Below the pieces are notes generated by a model. That model saw only the letters and a program-made list of their open reading frames with translations. It was not told the origin of the DNA and made no database searches. From positions 186,001 through 250,000 of the forward strand of contig NZ_CP141944.1 in NCBI RefSeq assembly GCF_035658495.1: a DNA stretch of 64,000 nt, in the 5' to 3' direction. The position numbers and the translations under genes are program-made. The number at the start of each line of letters is the position of its first letter. The stretch's first letter is position 1. Positions 43,743 to 52,440 of the stretch are shown piece after piece. Source of the DNA: Novosphingobium sp. RL4 (GTDB lineage: Bacteria; Pseudomonadota; Alphaproteobacteria; Sphingomonadales; Sphingomonadaceae).

Positions 43743-44276
43743 ATGGCGATATCCACGGGCGGAGGCGGTGCCGAAAAACCGATGTCCGAAATCAACACTA
43801 CGCCGCTCGTCGACGTCATGTTGGTGCTCTTGATCATCTTCCTGATCGCGGTTCCGGTTGCGATCCAGACGATCGAAAAGCTGCGCATTCCGATCATCGA
43901 GGCTGTCGAATCGAAGGACAAGGTCGAAAACCTTCTCCTCACCGTTTCGACCACCGACGATGCCGGCAAGGCTGCGGGTGAACCCGGTTATGCCGGTGCT
44001 TCGCGCAACGGCGAATGCCGCGTCTACTTCAACAACATCACGCCGGTGACCTCGCAGGAACTGCGCGACCAGGCCTTCAAGCGTCTCGATGCGATCGTGA
44101 AGCGCGAAGGTGGCCCGCAGGCCCTTCAGGCCAACCCCGATCTCGTGCCGCAGGTCCACATTCGCGGTGACGTCAACGCCCCGTGGCGCTGCGTTGCCGG
44201 TGCGATCTACAACGTCCAGATCTCGGGTTATCCGACGGTTGGTTTTATCACCAACCCGGTTGATCCGAACGGCTGA
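43743..44276 (+). CDS. exbD: ExbD/TolR-family protein (first copy)
   Basis: A 177-residue protein with one membrane segment near residues 24-43. The proton-path aspartate sits in INTTPLVDVMLVLLIIF. The periplasmic part is longer than usual (about 135 residues) and contains two cysteines (GECRVYF, WRCVAG) that could form a disulfide. It is followed 29 bp later by a second ExbD gene. Confidence 0.92.
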   Translation: MAISTGGGGAEKPMSEINTTPLVDVMLVLLIIFLIAVPVAIQTIEKLRIPIIEAVESKDKVENLLLTVSTTDDAGKAAGEPGYAGASRNGECRVYFNNITPVTSQELRDQAFKRLDAIVKREGGPQALQANPDLVPQVHIRGDVNAPWRCVAGAIYNVQISGYPTVGFITNPVDPNG

Positions 44277-44305
44277 CGTTCAGGCAGGAACAGGAGTAAC
44301 TTTCC

Positions 44306-44740
44306 ATGGCAATGTCAGGCGGTAGCGATGATGGCTCGCCGATGATGGACATGAACACGACGCCGCTTATCGACGTCATGCTCGTGCTCCTCATCATGTT
44401 CATCATCACCATCCCGGTTGCGACCCACTCGATCGATATCGATCTCCCGGTCGCGACTCCTCCGGACAACAATCCTCCGCCGGTCGACCCGATCCGTAAC
44501 AAGGTCGTGCTCACCGCGGATGACAAGATCCTCTGGAACGGCACACAGGTTGACGGTCCGGGTCTGGCCAAGCTGCTCAAGCAGTCGCTCAGCTACCCGG
44601 TCGAACCCGAGCTGCAGTACCAGCCGGAGCCGCAAGCCAGCTATGAACTCTCGGCCTCCGTGCTGCAGGTCATCAAGGCTGCGGAAGTCACGAAGTTCGG
44701 CTTCGTGGGCAACGAACAGTTCCGCGACTTCGGCAAGTAA
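44306..44740 (+). CDS. exbD: ExbD/TolR-family protein (second copy)
   Basis: A 144-residue protein with the same TTPLIDVMLVLLIMFIITIP segment near 19-38 and the conserved aspartate. The periplasmic domain (VVLTADDKILWNG near 68, ASVLQVIKAAEVTKFGFVGN near 118) is of normal length. Two ExbD paralogues in one operon are common in sphingomonads and Xanthomonas and may serve different receptors or act as a heteromer. A terminator follows. Confidence 0.93.
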   Translation: MAMSGGSDDGSPMMDMNTTPLIDVMLVLLIMFIITIPVATHSIDIDLPVATPPDNNPPPVDPIRNKVVLTADDKILWNGTQVDGPGLAKLLKQSLSYPVEPELQYQPEPQASYELSASVLQVIKAAEVTKFGFVGNEQFRDFGK

Positions 44741-44775
44741 GCCGACTAGCGGAACCGGTCTCTCAAGGACCAATG

Positions 44776-44803
44776 AAGGGGCGGAGCAATCCGCCCCTTT
44801 TTT
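44776..44803 (+). terminator. Rho-independent terminator of the tonB operon
   Basis: AAGGGGCGG and CCGCCCCTT pair perfectly around an AGCAAT loop and are followed by TTTT. The loop is the same as in the ompA terminator. Confidence 0.92.
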
Positions 44804-44833
44804 GCTGCCCGAAAGCCTTCCAGGGGTTGGGCT

Positions 44834-47308
44834 TTACTCTTCCTCCGGCAGGGCCACGGGATCCATTCTCATGGCCAGCGAAGCAAGGCTTTCCGCCTCC
44901 ACCAGCAGGTCTTCGTCAGCCGAGCCCGAGGGGAGCGATTCGCGCCCGATCATGGACAGCGCCGGCACCGAAAGCGGGCTGATCCGATCGAGGTGGACGT
45001 GATCGATTTCACGCGCGGCCCGGTCCAGAACATCCGCCACGCGGGCCACGTCCGTCATGCGCGCGCGCGCATCGGCCCAGGCAGCCTCGATCAGCAGGTG
45101 ATCCGGCTCGTACTTGCGAAGTACGTCGTAAATGAGATCGGTCGAGAACGTGACCTGCCGGCCGGACTTGCGCTTCCCGGGCTGCTGCCGTTCGACGAGA
45201 CCCGATATGACGGCCACTTCGCGAAAGGCGCGGCGCAACAGGTAGGATTGCTGTACCCAGTCGACGAATTCATGCGTGAGGATGTCGGGCGACAGCAGCG
45301 CCGCCGGGTCGTCCACGGCCTTGAGCCCCCAGACGACCAGCGCATAGTCCGTGGCGACGAAGCCGAGCGGGCCAAGCCCCCGGTCTTCCATGCGCCGGGT
45401 TATGAGCATTCCCAGCGACTGGTTCGCCGGCCAGCCTTCGAACGTGTAATAGGTCGTGTAGGCGTGGCCCCGATGCGGAAAGCTCTCCACCAGCAGCCGG
45501 CCCGGCGCCGGCAGGTGGGAACGCCAGCCCTGCACCTCCAGCCATTCGCGGACATCATCCGGGAACCGTGCCCATCCTGCCTGGTCGGAAAGCATGGCGC
45601 GTACCCGATCGGCGAGATGCGTGGAGATCGGCATCCGCTGCCCCATATAGCTGGGAATGGTCGCCGAACGCCGGGCGGCCCGCACGATCAGCTCCAGATC
45701 GCGGAGGGCCTCCACCTCGAGATCCATTCCCGCAAAACGGAAGGTATCGCCGGGCTTCAGGCTGGCCCCGAAGCCTTCCTCCACCCGTCCCAGCGAACGG
45801 CCGTTGCGGAACCGAACATCCAGCATCTCCGCATCGACGATAATCCCGGCATTGAGCCGATGCCGCGCGGCATGTTCGGGATGGGTGAGCCTCCAGCGCC
45901 AGCCTGAAGTGCCATCCTTCTCCCGCACGATACGGCGGAACCGTTCGTAGGATCGCAAGGCATATCCACCGGTCGCCACGAAATCGAGCACCCTTGCGAA
46001 GATGGCCTCGTCCACCCATGCGTAAGCGAGCGAGGAGCGCACTTCCCGCAGCAGGTCCTCCTCCCGGAAAGGGCCGGAACATGCGATGGCCATGACGTGC
46101 TGCGCGAGCACGTCAAGCCCACCGGGGCGGAAGCCCTCACCGTCACGCTGGCCCTCCTGAACCGCCTCCCGGGCGGCGAAAGCCTCCAGGAATTCGAAGC
46201 GGTTGCCCGGCACCAGCAACGCCTTGCTCGGTTGGTCCAGCCGGTGATTGGCGCGTCCGATGCGTTGCAGCAGGCGCGAGGAGCCCTTTGGCGCACCCAT
46301 CTGCACCACGAGATCTATATCACCCCAATCGACACCTAGATCGAGGCTGGCGGTACAGACAAGGGCCCTGAGGCGCCCTTCCGCCATCGCGCCTTCCACC
46401 TTGCGACGCGCCTCCTTCGAGAGCGAGCCGTGGTGGATTCCGATCGGCAGATTGTCCTCGTTCGCGTTCCAGATTTCCTGGAATATGTACTCCGCGAGAA
46501 AGCGGGTGTTGGTGAAGATCAGCGTGGTGCGATGCGCCTTGATCTGTTCGATGAGTTGCGGCACCGCCCAGGTTGCCGCGTGACCGCTCCATGGGATGCG
46601 CTCCGCCTGCGGCAGCAGGATCGAGACGTCGGGATCGGCCCCTTCCTCCCCCTCCACGAGTTCGACCCCGTCGATATCGCCCCATGGCGCCAGCCAACCG
46701 CGAAAGGCATCGGGATCGGCGAGCGTCGCCGACAGCCCGGCCCGTTGCAGTTCCGGCGACAGCGCCTGAAGCCGGGACAATGCCAATGCCAGCAGGTCTC
46801 CCCGTTTGCCCGTGGCAAAGGCATGGATTTCATCGATGACGACGCGCTTGAGCCCGGCGAACAGCCCCGGCGCCTCCGGATAGCTCAGCAGGAGCGAGAG
46901 CGACTCCGGGGTGGTGAGCAGGACATGCGGCGGCCGCGCCCGCTGGCGGGCCTTGCGGTCCGAGGGCGTATCGCCGCTGCGCGTCTCGATGCGGATGGGC
47001 AGGCCCATCTCCTCCACCGGCGTAAGCAGGTTGCGCTGCACGTCATGGGCAAGGGCCTTCAGCGGCGAGACGTAGAGCGTGTGCAGCCCATCCGGCGCCC
47101 TGGCGCCGCCCAGCCGCGAGGGGCAGAACGCCGAGAGGGTCGGCAGGAAGCCCGCCAGCGTCTTGCCCGCGCCGGTATCGGCGACGAGCAATGCATGATT
47201 CCCCCGGTCCGAGGCTCCCAGCATCTCCATCTGGTGGCGACGCACCCGCCAGCCGCGCGCAGAGAACCACTCCGCTATCTCCACAGGCACCGGCGGTCCG
47301 CCGGTCAC
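44834..47308 (-). CDS. Ligase-associated DNA-damage-response DEXH helicase (Lhr-like)
   Basis: An 824-residue superfamily 2 helicase. I choose the GTG at 47308, which puts the usual PVEIAEWFSARGWRVRRHQ start at the N-terminus. Motif I is ADTGAGKTLAGF near residue 46. Motif II is VIDEIHAFATGKRGD near 155, SAT is near 190, and motif VI is RLLQRIGRANHRLDQ near 345. The long C-terminal region includes a winged-helix/Lhr core. In many alphaproteobacteria it is clustered with an ATP-dependent ligase and a PdeM phosphatase; neither is next to it here. Confidence 0.88.
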   Translation of the reverse strand: MTGGPPVPVEIAEWFSARGWRVRRHQMEMLGASDRGNHALLVADTGAGKTLAGFLPTLSAFCPSRLGGARAPDGLHTLYVSPLKALAHDVQRNLLTPVEEMGLPIRIETRSGDTPSDRKARQRARPPHVLLTTPESLSLLLSYPEAPGLFAGLKRVVIDEIHAFATGKRGDLLALALSRLQALSPELQRAGLSATLADPDAFRGWLAPWGDIDGVELVEGEEGADPDVSILLPQAERIPWSGHAATWAVPQLIEQIKAHRTTLIFTNTRFLAEYIFQEIWNANEDNLPIGIHHGSLSKEARRKVEGAMAEGRLRALVCTASLDLGVDWGDIDLVVQMGAPKGSSRLLQRIGRANHRLDQPSKALLVPGNRFEFLEAFAAREAVQEGQRDGEGFRPGGLDVLAQHVMAIACSGPFREEDLLREVRSSLAYAWVDEAIFARVLDFVATGGYALRSYERFRRIVREKDGTSGWRWRLTHPEHAARHRLNAGIIVDAEMLDVRFRNGRSLGRVEEGFGASLKPGDTFRFAGMDLEVEALRDLELIVRAARRSATIPSYMGQRMPISTHLADRVRAMLSDQAGWARFPDDVREWLEVQGWRSHLPAPGRLLVESFPHRGHAYTTYYTFEGWPANQSLGMLITRRMEDRGLGPLGFVATDYALVVWGLKAVDDPAALLSPDILTHEFVDWVQQSYLLRRAFREVAVISGLVERQQPGKRKSGRQVTFSTDLIYDVLRKYEPDHLLIEAAWADARARMTDVARVADVLDRAAREIDHVHLDRISPLSVPALSMIGRESLPSGSADEDLLVEAESLASLAMRMDPVALPEEE

Positions 47309-47475
47309 GATTTCGGTCTCGAGGAGAACACGGTCTGGAACATCATCCGAGGTGGAGCATATCGGCGCCCAAGAGGAAAGCCCGAGCCCGCATCGAGGTT
47401 GCAGGTCCAATCTTCTTGCGCGCCGGGCGGGCTTGGCCGATGAATTCCCATCCCTCGCAAGGAGATCGCGCGCCG

Positions 47476-48747
47476 ATGCCGACCGGACAGGACTTCAGCC
47501 ACCTGATCGCCCTTGCCGTCAGCCTCGCCCTCGGCCTGCTGGTGGGCCTGCAGCGCGGCTGGGCGGCCCGCGAACAGGCGGACGGCACGCGCTTCGCCGG
47601 CATTCGCACTTTTGCCCTGCTCGCCCTGGCGGGAGGCGTGGCGGGCGTGATGTTCGCCGATGCCCCCGGCCCTGCCACCGTGCTCGTCGCTGCCGCCGCC
47701 GCGCTGGTGATCGCCGGCTACGTCCGCGATGCCCGCGTCAACGACCGCGTGAGCGGAACCTCGGGCGTGGTGGCCCTGCTCACCCTGGTGAGCGGGCTGC
47801 TCGTGGGCATGGGAGAGCGCCTGATCGGCACCGCGATCGCGGTCGTCATGGTCCTGCTGCTCGCCATGCGGGCACAGCTCCATGGCTGGATCGATCGCCT
47901 GAGCCAGCGCGAGGTGCTCTCGATCGCCCGCTTCGCGCTCATCGCGCTCGTCATCCTGCCGTTGCTGCCGGACCGGAACTTCGGGCCGTTCGATGCCTGG
48001 AACCCCCGCAAGCTCTGGCTGATCGTCGTGTTCGTGTCCGGCTTCTCCTTCGCGGGCTACTTCGCCACGCGGATCGTCGGCGCGGCGCGCGGCATCATCG
48101 CCACCGCGGCGGCAGGCGCACTGGTTTCCTCCACGGCCGTCACCGCCTCGATCGCCAATCGCCTGAAGGAAGACACGATCCCGGCGCCGGTCCTGGCCGC
48201 CGCGATTTCGGTTTCCTCGGTCGTGATGTTCCTGCGCGTCATGGTGCTGGCGGGATTGCTGGCACCGGCCGCCCTGCCGATGCTCGCCAAGCTCATCGCC
48301 CCGGGCCTCGTCGTCAGCCTCGGCTGCGCGGCATTCCACCTGCATCGCACCCGCTTCGTGGAAGCAGGCGACACCAGCCATGAAATGACCATCCGCAATC
48401 CGTTCGACATCGGTCCCGCACTCATGCTGACGGGGCTTGTCATGGTGCTGACCGTGGCCTCGCTCTGGGTGCTCCAGAACTTCGGAGACCGGGGCCTTGC
48501 GCTGGTCCTTGCGATCTCCGGCACGGTGGACGTCGATTCCGCGATCATCACCATGGGCGGCCTCGCCGGACGGACGCTGGATGCGCGAACCGCCGGTCTC
48601 GTCCTGTCCGTGCCGGTGGCGCTGAACACGCTGTTCAAGGGCGGCGTGGTCGCCAGCGTCGCGGGTTGGGAGAAAGGCCGGCAAGGCATCATTCCCCTGA
48701 TCGCCAGCGCCATCGCGGTCGGCCTGGCCTGGCTGCTCCTGCGCTAG
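47476..48747 (+). CDS. MgtC/SapB-DUF4010 membrane protein
   Basis: A 423-residue integral membrane protein with about twelve hydrophobic segments. The N-terminal MgtC-like part has ALGLLVGLQRGWAAREQADG near 19-38 and AGIRTFALLALAGG. The C-terminal DUF4010 part carries ALVSSTAVTASIANR near 215, LAISGTVDVDSAIITMGGLA near 347, and NTLFKGGVVA. The ATG has AAGGAG eleven bases upstream. The transported solute is unknown. Its TAG stop overlaps that of the convergent phosphomannomutase. Confidence 0.82.
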   Translation: MPTGQDFSHLIALAVSLALGLLVGLQRGWAAREQADGTRFAGIRTFALLALAGGVAGVMFADAPGPATVLVAAAAALVIAGYVRDARVNDRVSGTSGVVALLTLVSGLLVGMGERLIGTAIAVVMVLLLAMRAQLHGWIDRLSQREVLSIARFALIALVILPLLPDRNFGPFDAWNPRKLWLIVVFVSGFSFAGYFATRIVGAARGIIATAAAGALVSSTAVTASIANRLKEDTIPAPVLAAAISVSSVVMFLRVMVLAGLLAPAALPMLAKLIAPGLVVSLGCAAFHLHRTRFVEAGDTSHEMTIRNPFDIGPALMLTGLVMVLTVASLWVLQNFGDRGLALVLAISGTVDVDSAIITMGGLAGRTLDARTAGLVLSVPVALNTLFKGGVVASVAGWEKGRQGIIPLIASAIAVGLAWLLLR

Positions 48748-50141
48748 CCCGTAAACCCGCGCCGCAGCCCCGAAGCCGCAAGCTGGGCATCCACTTCGGC
48801 GATCAGGCGGGTCAGTCCGGCCGCCGTATCGCTCTCGGCCCGGGCGACCAGCACGTCCTGCGTATTGGATGCCCTGAGCAGCCACCAGCCGTCCGGCGTG
48901 GTAACGCGCACACCGTCGATATCCACGAACCGCGCACCGGCCCCGGCCAGACGCTCGCGCACTTCCGCGATCGCGGCGAACTTGCGGCTCTCGTCCACCT
49001 GGAATCGCAGTTCAGGCGTGTTGAGCATTTCCGGCATTGCGCCCCTGAGCGCGGTGACCGACCGCCCCAGCCGAACCGTGGCCGCCATCAGCCGCACGGC
49101 GGCATAAAGCGCATCGTCGAAGCCGTAGAAGTCGTCGGCGAAGAAGACATGGGCACTCGTCTCCCCCGCAAGCGGCGCGCCGATTTCCTTCATTTTGGAC
49201 TTCATGTGGGAATGCCCGCTCTTCCACATGAGCGGCTTTCCTCCGTGGCGCGCAATGGCGCCGAACAGCGCGCCCGAGGCCTTGACGTCGGCGATCACGG
49301 CGGCACCCGGCATCCGCTGAAGCAGATCCTCGGCAAATATGCCAAGTAACTGGTCCCCCCAGATCACCCGGCCCAGCCCGTCGACAACGCCGATCCGGTC
49401 CGCGTCGCCATCAAAAGCCACTCCGAAATCGAGGTTCTTGGCAGCGACGAGCGCCTTCAGATCTGCAAGGTTGCTTTCCTCGGTCGGATCCGGGTGATGG
49501 TTGGGAAAATTCCCATCGACTTGGGTGAAAAGCAGATGGTGCTCGCCAGGCAAACGCGAAGTCAGCATTTCCAGCGCGGGCCCGGCAGCCCCGTTTCCGG
49601 CATCCCAGCCGATCCGCAACCCCCGCAAGTCGGTGGTCGCGATTCCGGCGATCCCCTCGGCGATCCGGCTGACATAGGGTTCGAGCACATCGCGGACTTC
49701 AACGCGCCCGGCGCCTTCGTCCCACTCACCGGCCGCCGCCATGGCCCCAAGGCGGAGGATATCCGCGCCGAAGAACGGGCTTCCTCCCATTACCATCTTG
49801 AAGCCATTGTGATCGGCGGGATTGTGGCTGCCAGTTATCTGAATGCCGCCCTGTACATCTTCGGCTGAGGCCTCCGCGTAATAGAGCATCGGCGTCGGCC
49901 CCAGGCCGATGCGCACCACGTCCACGCCGCTGGCCGTCAACCCTTCGACAAGAGCCGCTTCCAGCATCGGCGAACTGAGCCGCCCGTCGTAACCCACGGC
50001 AACCTTTCGGCCTCCGCCGCGGCGCAGGATCGTTGCAAAGCCGCGCCCGATCGCGCGGGCGTCCGCCGGTCCAAGGTCACGGCCGACCACACCGCGAATG
50101 TCGTATTCACGCAGGATCGTGGGATCGAACCTGTGGCTCAT
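48744..50141 (-). CDS. Phosphomannomutase/phosphoglucomutase
   Basis: A 465-residue alpha-D-phosphohexomutase. Active-site serine loop is QITGSHNPADHNGFK near residue 100-114. The metal loop DGDADRIG is near 239, the sugar-binding GETSAHVFF near 323 (usually GEMSGH), and the phosphate-binding RASNTQ near 424. It would supply mannose- or glucose-1-phosphate for polysaccharides. It lies 2 bp beyond the J-domain gene on the same strand. Confidence 0.93.
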   Translation of the reverse strand: MSHRFDPTILREYDIRGVVGRDLGPADARAIGRGFATILRRGGGRKVAVGYDGRLSSPMLEAALVEGLTASGVDVVRIGLGPTPMLYYAEASAEDVQGGIQITGSHNPADHNGFKMVMGGSPFFGADILRLGAMAAAGEWDEGAGRVEVRDVLEPYVSRIAEGIAGIATTDLRGLRIGWDAGNGAAGPALEMLTSRLPGEHHLLFTQVDGNFPNHHPDPTEESNLADLKALVAAKNLDFGVAFDGDADRIGVVDGLGRVIWGDQLLGIFAEDLLQRMPGAAVIADVKASGALFGAIARHGGKPLMWKSGHSHMKSKMKEIGAPLAGETSAHVFFADDFYGFDDALYAAVRLMAATVRLGRSVTALRGAMPEMLNTPELRFQVDESRKFAAIAEVRERLAGAGARFVDIDGVRVTTPDGWWLLRASNTQDVLVARAESDTAAGLTRLIAEVDAQLAASGLRRGFTG

Positions 50142-50143
50142 GC

Positions 50144-50440
50144 TCAGCCCTGCACGTCGCCCAGCCTTGCCAGAAGGAGATCGCGGGCCGCGTTCGCCTC
50201 ATGGACCTTCTCGTTCGATCCGCCCTTGTCGGGATGGACCTGGGTGACGACGCGGCGATGCGCATCGAGAATCTCGCGGCGCCCCGCCCCTTCTGCCACG
50301 CCCAGCAGGGCGCGTGCCTGTGCATTGGCGTGGACATCGGCGAAAGACGGGCCGGGCAGCGACTTGCCCTGCCAGGGCCAGCGCCCCTTGATGAGCCGCC
50401 AGGCGATGCAGCCGAGCGCGATGAGCCAGAGAAGTTTCAT
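50144..50440 (-). CDS. Small membrane-anchored J-domain protein
   Basis: A 98-residue protein starting in an ATGA overlap with the mipZ stop. An N-terminal membrane segment (MKLLWLIALGCIAWRLI) is followed by a short linker and a J domain with ARALLGVAEGAGRREILDAHR near 50-70 and the essential HPD in VHPDKGGSNE near 75. Size and layout resemble TIM14/DjlA-type membrane J-proteins, which recruit DnaK to a membrane site. Fixed coupling to mipZ suggests a link with cell division or polarity (inference). Confidence 0.82.
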   Translation of the reverse strand: MKLLWLIALGCIAWRLIKGRWPWQGKSLPGPSFADVHANAQARALLGVAEGAGRREILDAHRRVVTQVHPDKGGSNEKVHEANAARDLLLARLGDVQG

Positions 50441-51249
50441 TCGTCGGCGGCGAGTTCGAGGTCCGGCTCGCGGTTCGCCGGCATCGGCAGGTTCAGGCCG
50501 GCCACGAGCTGGCGCAGTTCCTGCCGGGCGACCAGATGACTGGTGCCGAGTTCGCCAAGGTGCCCCTTGTCGAGCAGGGTCAGGCCCGAAGGAAACAGCT
50601 CGCGGAAGATGACGCGCTCGGACAGCCCGTTGGAAATACGGAAGCCCACGCGCTTGGACAGTTCCAGCAGCGCGCCTTCGAGACGGCGCATGTTCTTCGC
50701 CTCGACGTGCTGGACACGGTTGCGCACCACCACCCAGTCCAGCTCCCGGCGACCCTCGTTGATGGTCTTCAGGCCGCGCTTCTTGCGGGTTTCCCACATG
50801 AGCTCGGCATAGAAGGAGAGCTTCTTCACCTTGAAGGATTCGCTCTCCACCTGGCCGATCAGGTCGAAGTCGATGAAACTGTCGTTCAGCGGCGTGACGA
50901 GCGTGTCCGCCGTCGCCGCGACATGGCGGGCGAACTGGTCGTCACGGCCCGGCGTGTCGAAGATCAGGAAGTCGTAACCTTCGGCAATGGCTTCGGAGAG
51001 CTCGTCCAGCTCGTCGATATCGTCGCCATCGTAGACGGAGAAGCGGGCGCCCGGCAGCGCGATCTCGCGGCGGCGCTCGGTTTCCACGCGATTTTCAAGG
51101 TAGCGATAGAGCGTGCGCTGGCGCGGATCGAGGTCGATCGCGGCGACCCTGGCGCCCTGATAGGCCAGCGCGATGGCCACGTGAACGGCCGTCGTTGACT
51201 TGCCGGTGCCGCCCTTTTCGTTGGCGAAGACGATGCGATGCGCTGTCAC
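50437..51249 (-). CDS. mipZ: MipZ-like ParA ATPase for division-plane positioning
   Basis: A 270-residue ATPase. The GTG at 51249 places the start VTAHRIVFANEKGGTGKST as in MipZ; the frame extends 12 codons more. The deviant Walker A lies near residues 11-18, IDLDPRQRTLYRYLENR near 43-60 is MipZ-typical, and FLIFDTPGRDD near 95 gives the Walker B-like site. In Caulobacter MipZ forms a gradient from ParB and keeps FtsZ off the poles. Its presence fits a min-less alphaproteobacterium. Confidence 0.9.
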   Translation of the reverse strand: MTAHRIVFANEKGGTGKSTTAVHVAIALAYQGARVAAIDLDPRQRTLYRYLENRVETERRREIALPGARFSVYDGDDIDELDELSEAIAEGYDFLIFDTPGRDDQFARHVAATADTLVTPLNDSFIDFDLIGQVESESFKVKKLSFYAELMWETRKKRGLKTINEGRRELDWVVVRNRVQHVEAKNMRRLEGALLELSKRVGFRISNGLSERVIFRELFPSGLTLLDKGHLGELGTSHLVARQELRQLVAGLNLPMPANREPDLELAADE

Positions 51250-51413
51250 GGACCCTGTTCGCTTTCCCTGTTGCCCCCGAGCCATAGCCCGGCAAGCGAA
51301 ATCAAATCCTTAACCGCCGAAGCGGGTCAAACCCATTGCCGCCCGAGGCGCGGTGCGGCTAAAGGCAGGCGCGACCCCCGGTCAAGTGCATCCTATCGGA
51401 GCAGTGACACCCA

Positions 51414-52295
51414 ATGCAAATCCTTCACAGCCTTGATCCACTGCGCCGTGCCGTTGCCGAGCTGCGCCAGGCGGGAACGGCTTCCGGAACTCCGCAAGCA
51501 ACCATAGCCCTCGTGCCGACCATGGGGGCCTTGCATGAAGGCCATCTGACACTCGTGCGCGCGGCGCGGGAAAAGGCGGATCACGTCGTCGTCTCGATCT
51601 TCGTGAACCCGCTCCAGTTCGGCGCGGGCGAGGATCTCGACAAGTATCCGCGCCAGCTCGAACGCGACTGCGCATTGCTGGAGGCCGAGGGCGTGGCCGC
51701 GGTCTGGGCCCCCACGGTCGAGGCGATGTATCCGCGAGGGTTTGCCTCCAGCATCTCGGTCTCGGGCGTCAGCGACGGCCTGTGCGGCGCCTCGCGCCCC
51801 GGCCATTTCGACGGCGTCGCCACGGTCGTATGCAAGCTGTTCCACCAGGTCCTGCCGGATGTCGCCCTGTTCGGTGAAAAGGACTGGCAGCAGCTCGCCG
51901 TGATCCGCCGCATGGCGCGCGACCTCGACCTTACGCGGCCCCATGCCGACGCCGTGCTGGGCGTGCCGACCGTGCGCGAAGTGGACGGGCTCGCCATGTC
52001 CTCGCGCAATGCCTACCTCACGCCCGAACAGCGCGAGCAGGCGGTAACACTGCCCATGGCGATGAAAGTCGCGATCGCGGGTATCGAGGCGGGCAAGGAT
52101 GTTGCCGCCGCCACGGCCCGGCTGAAGGATGCGCTGCTCGCGGGCGGGTTCTCCTCGGTCGACTACGCGGAACTGCGCGACGCCGATGGTCTTGCCCTTC
52201 TGGACAGCCGTTCCGATGCCCCGATGCGCCTGCTCGTCGCGGCGCGGATCGGTTCCACCCGCCTGATCGACAATATGGCCGTCTCTCCCCGATAA
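51414..52295 (+). CDS. panC: Pantothenate synthetase
   Basis: A 293-residue enzyme joining pantoate and beta-alanine with ATP. HIGH-like PTMGALHEGHLTLVR lies near 34-48. SIFVNPLQFG is near 61, GVATVVCKLFHQVLPDVALFGEKDWQ near 137-162 covers the KMSKS-like region, and MSSRNAYL near 199 is the conserved pantoate site. It is divergent from mipZ and stands alone. Confidence 0.97.
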   Translation: MQILHSLDPLRRAVAELRQAGTASGTPQATIALVPTMGALHEGHLTLVRAAREKADHVVVSIFVNPLQFGAGEDLDKYPRQLERDCALLEAEGVAAVWAPTVEAMYPRGFASSISVSGVSDGLCGASRPGHFDGVATVVCKLFHQVLPDVALFGEKDWQQLAVIRRMARDLDLTRPHADAVLGVPTVREVDGLAMSSRNAYLTPEQREQAVTLPMAMKVAIAGIEAGKDVAAATARLKDALLAGGFSSVDYAELRDADGLALLDSRSDAPMRLLVAARIGSTRLIDNMAVSPR

Positions 52296-52440
52296 CCCTG
52301 CAATTCCAGGGAGAACGCGGGTTCCCCAGCGGCAATTCTCACAGGAATAGTCATTTGCCCCGAGGGATTTCGGGCCTAAAGTCTGCGGGGGTTGTGAAAG
52401 CCGCGACGGTCGCTGCGCGGCGCAACAGAGGGACGTCACC

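Noticed and set aside
47305..48885. A 526-codon minus-strand frame opposite the MgtC-type gene
   Set aside because: It is Arg/Gly/His-rich without motifs and overlaps a clear polytopic membrane protein.
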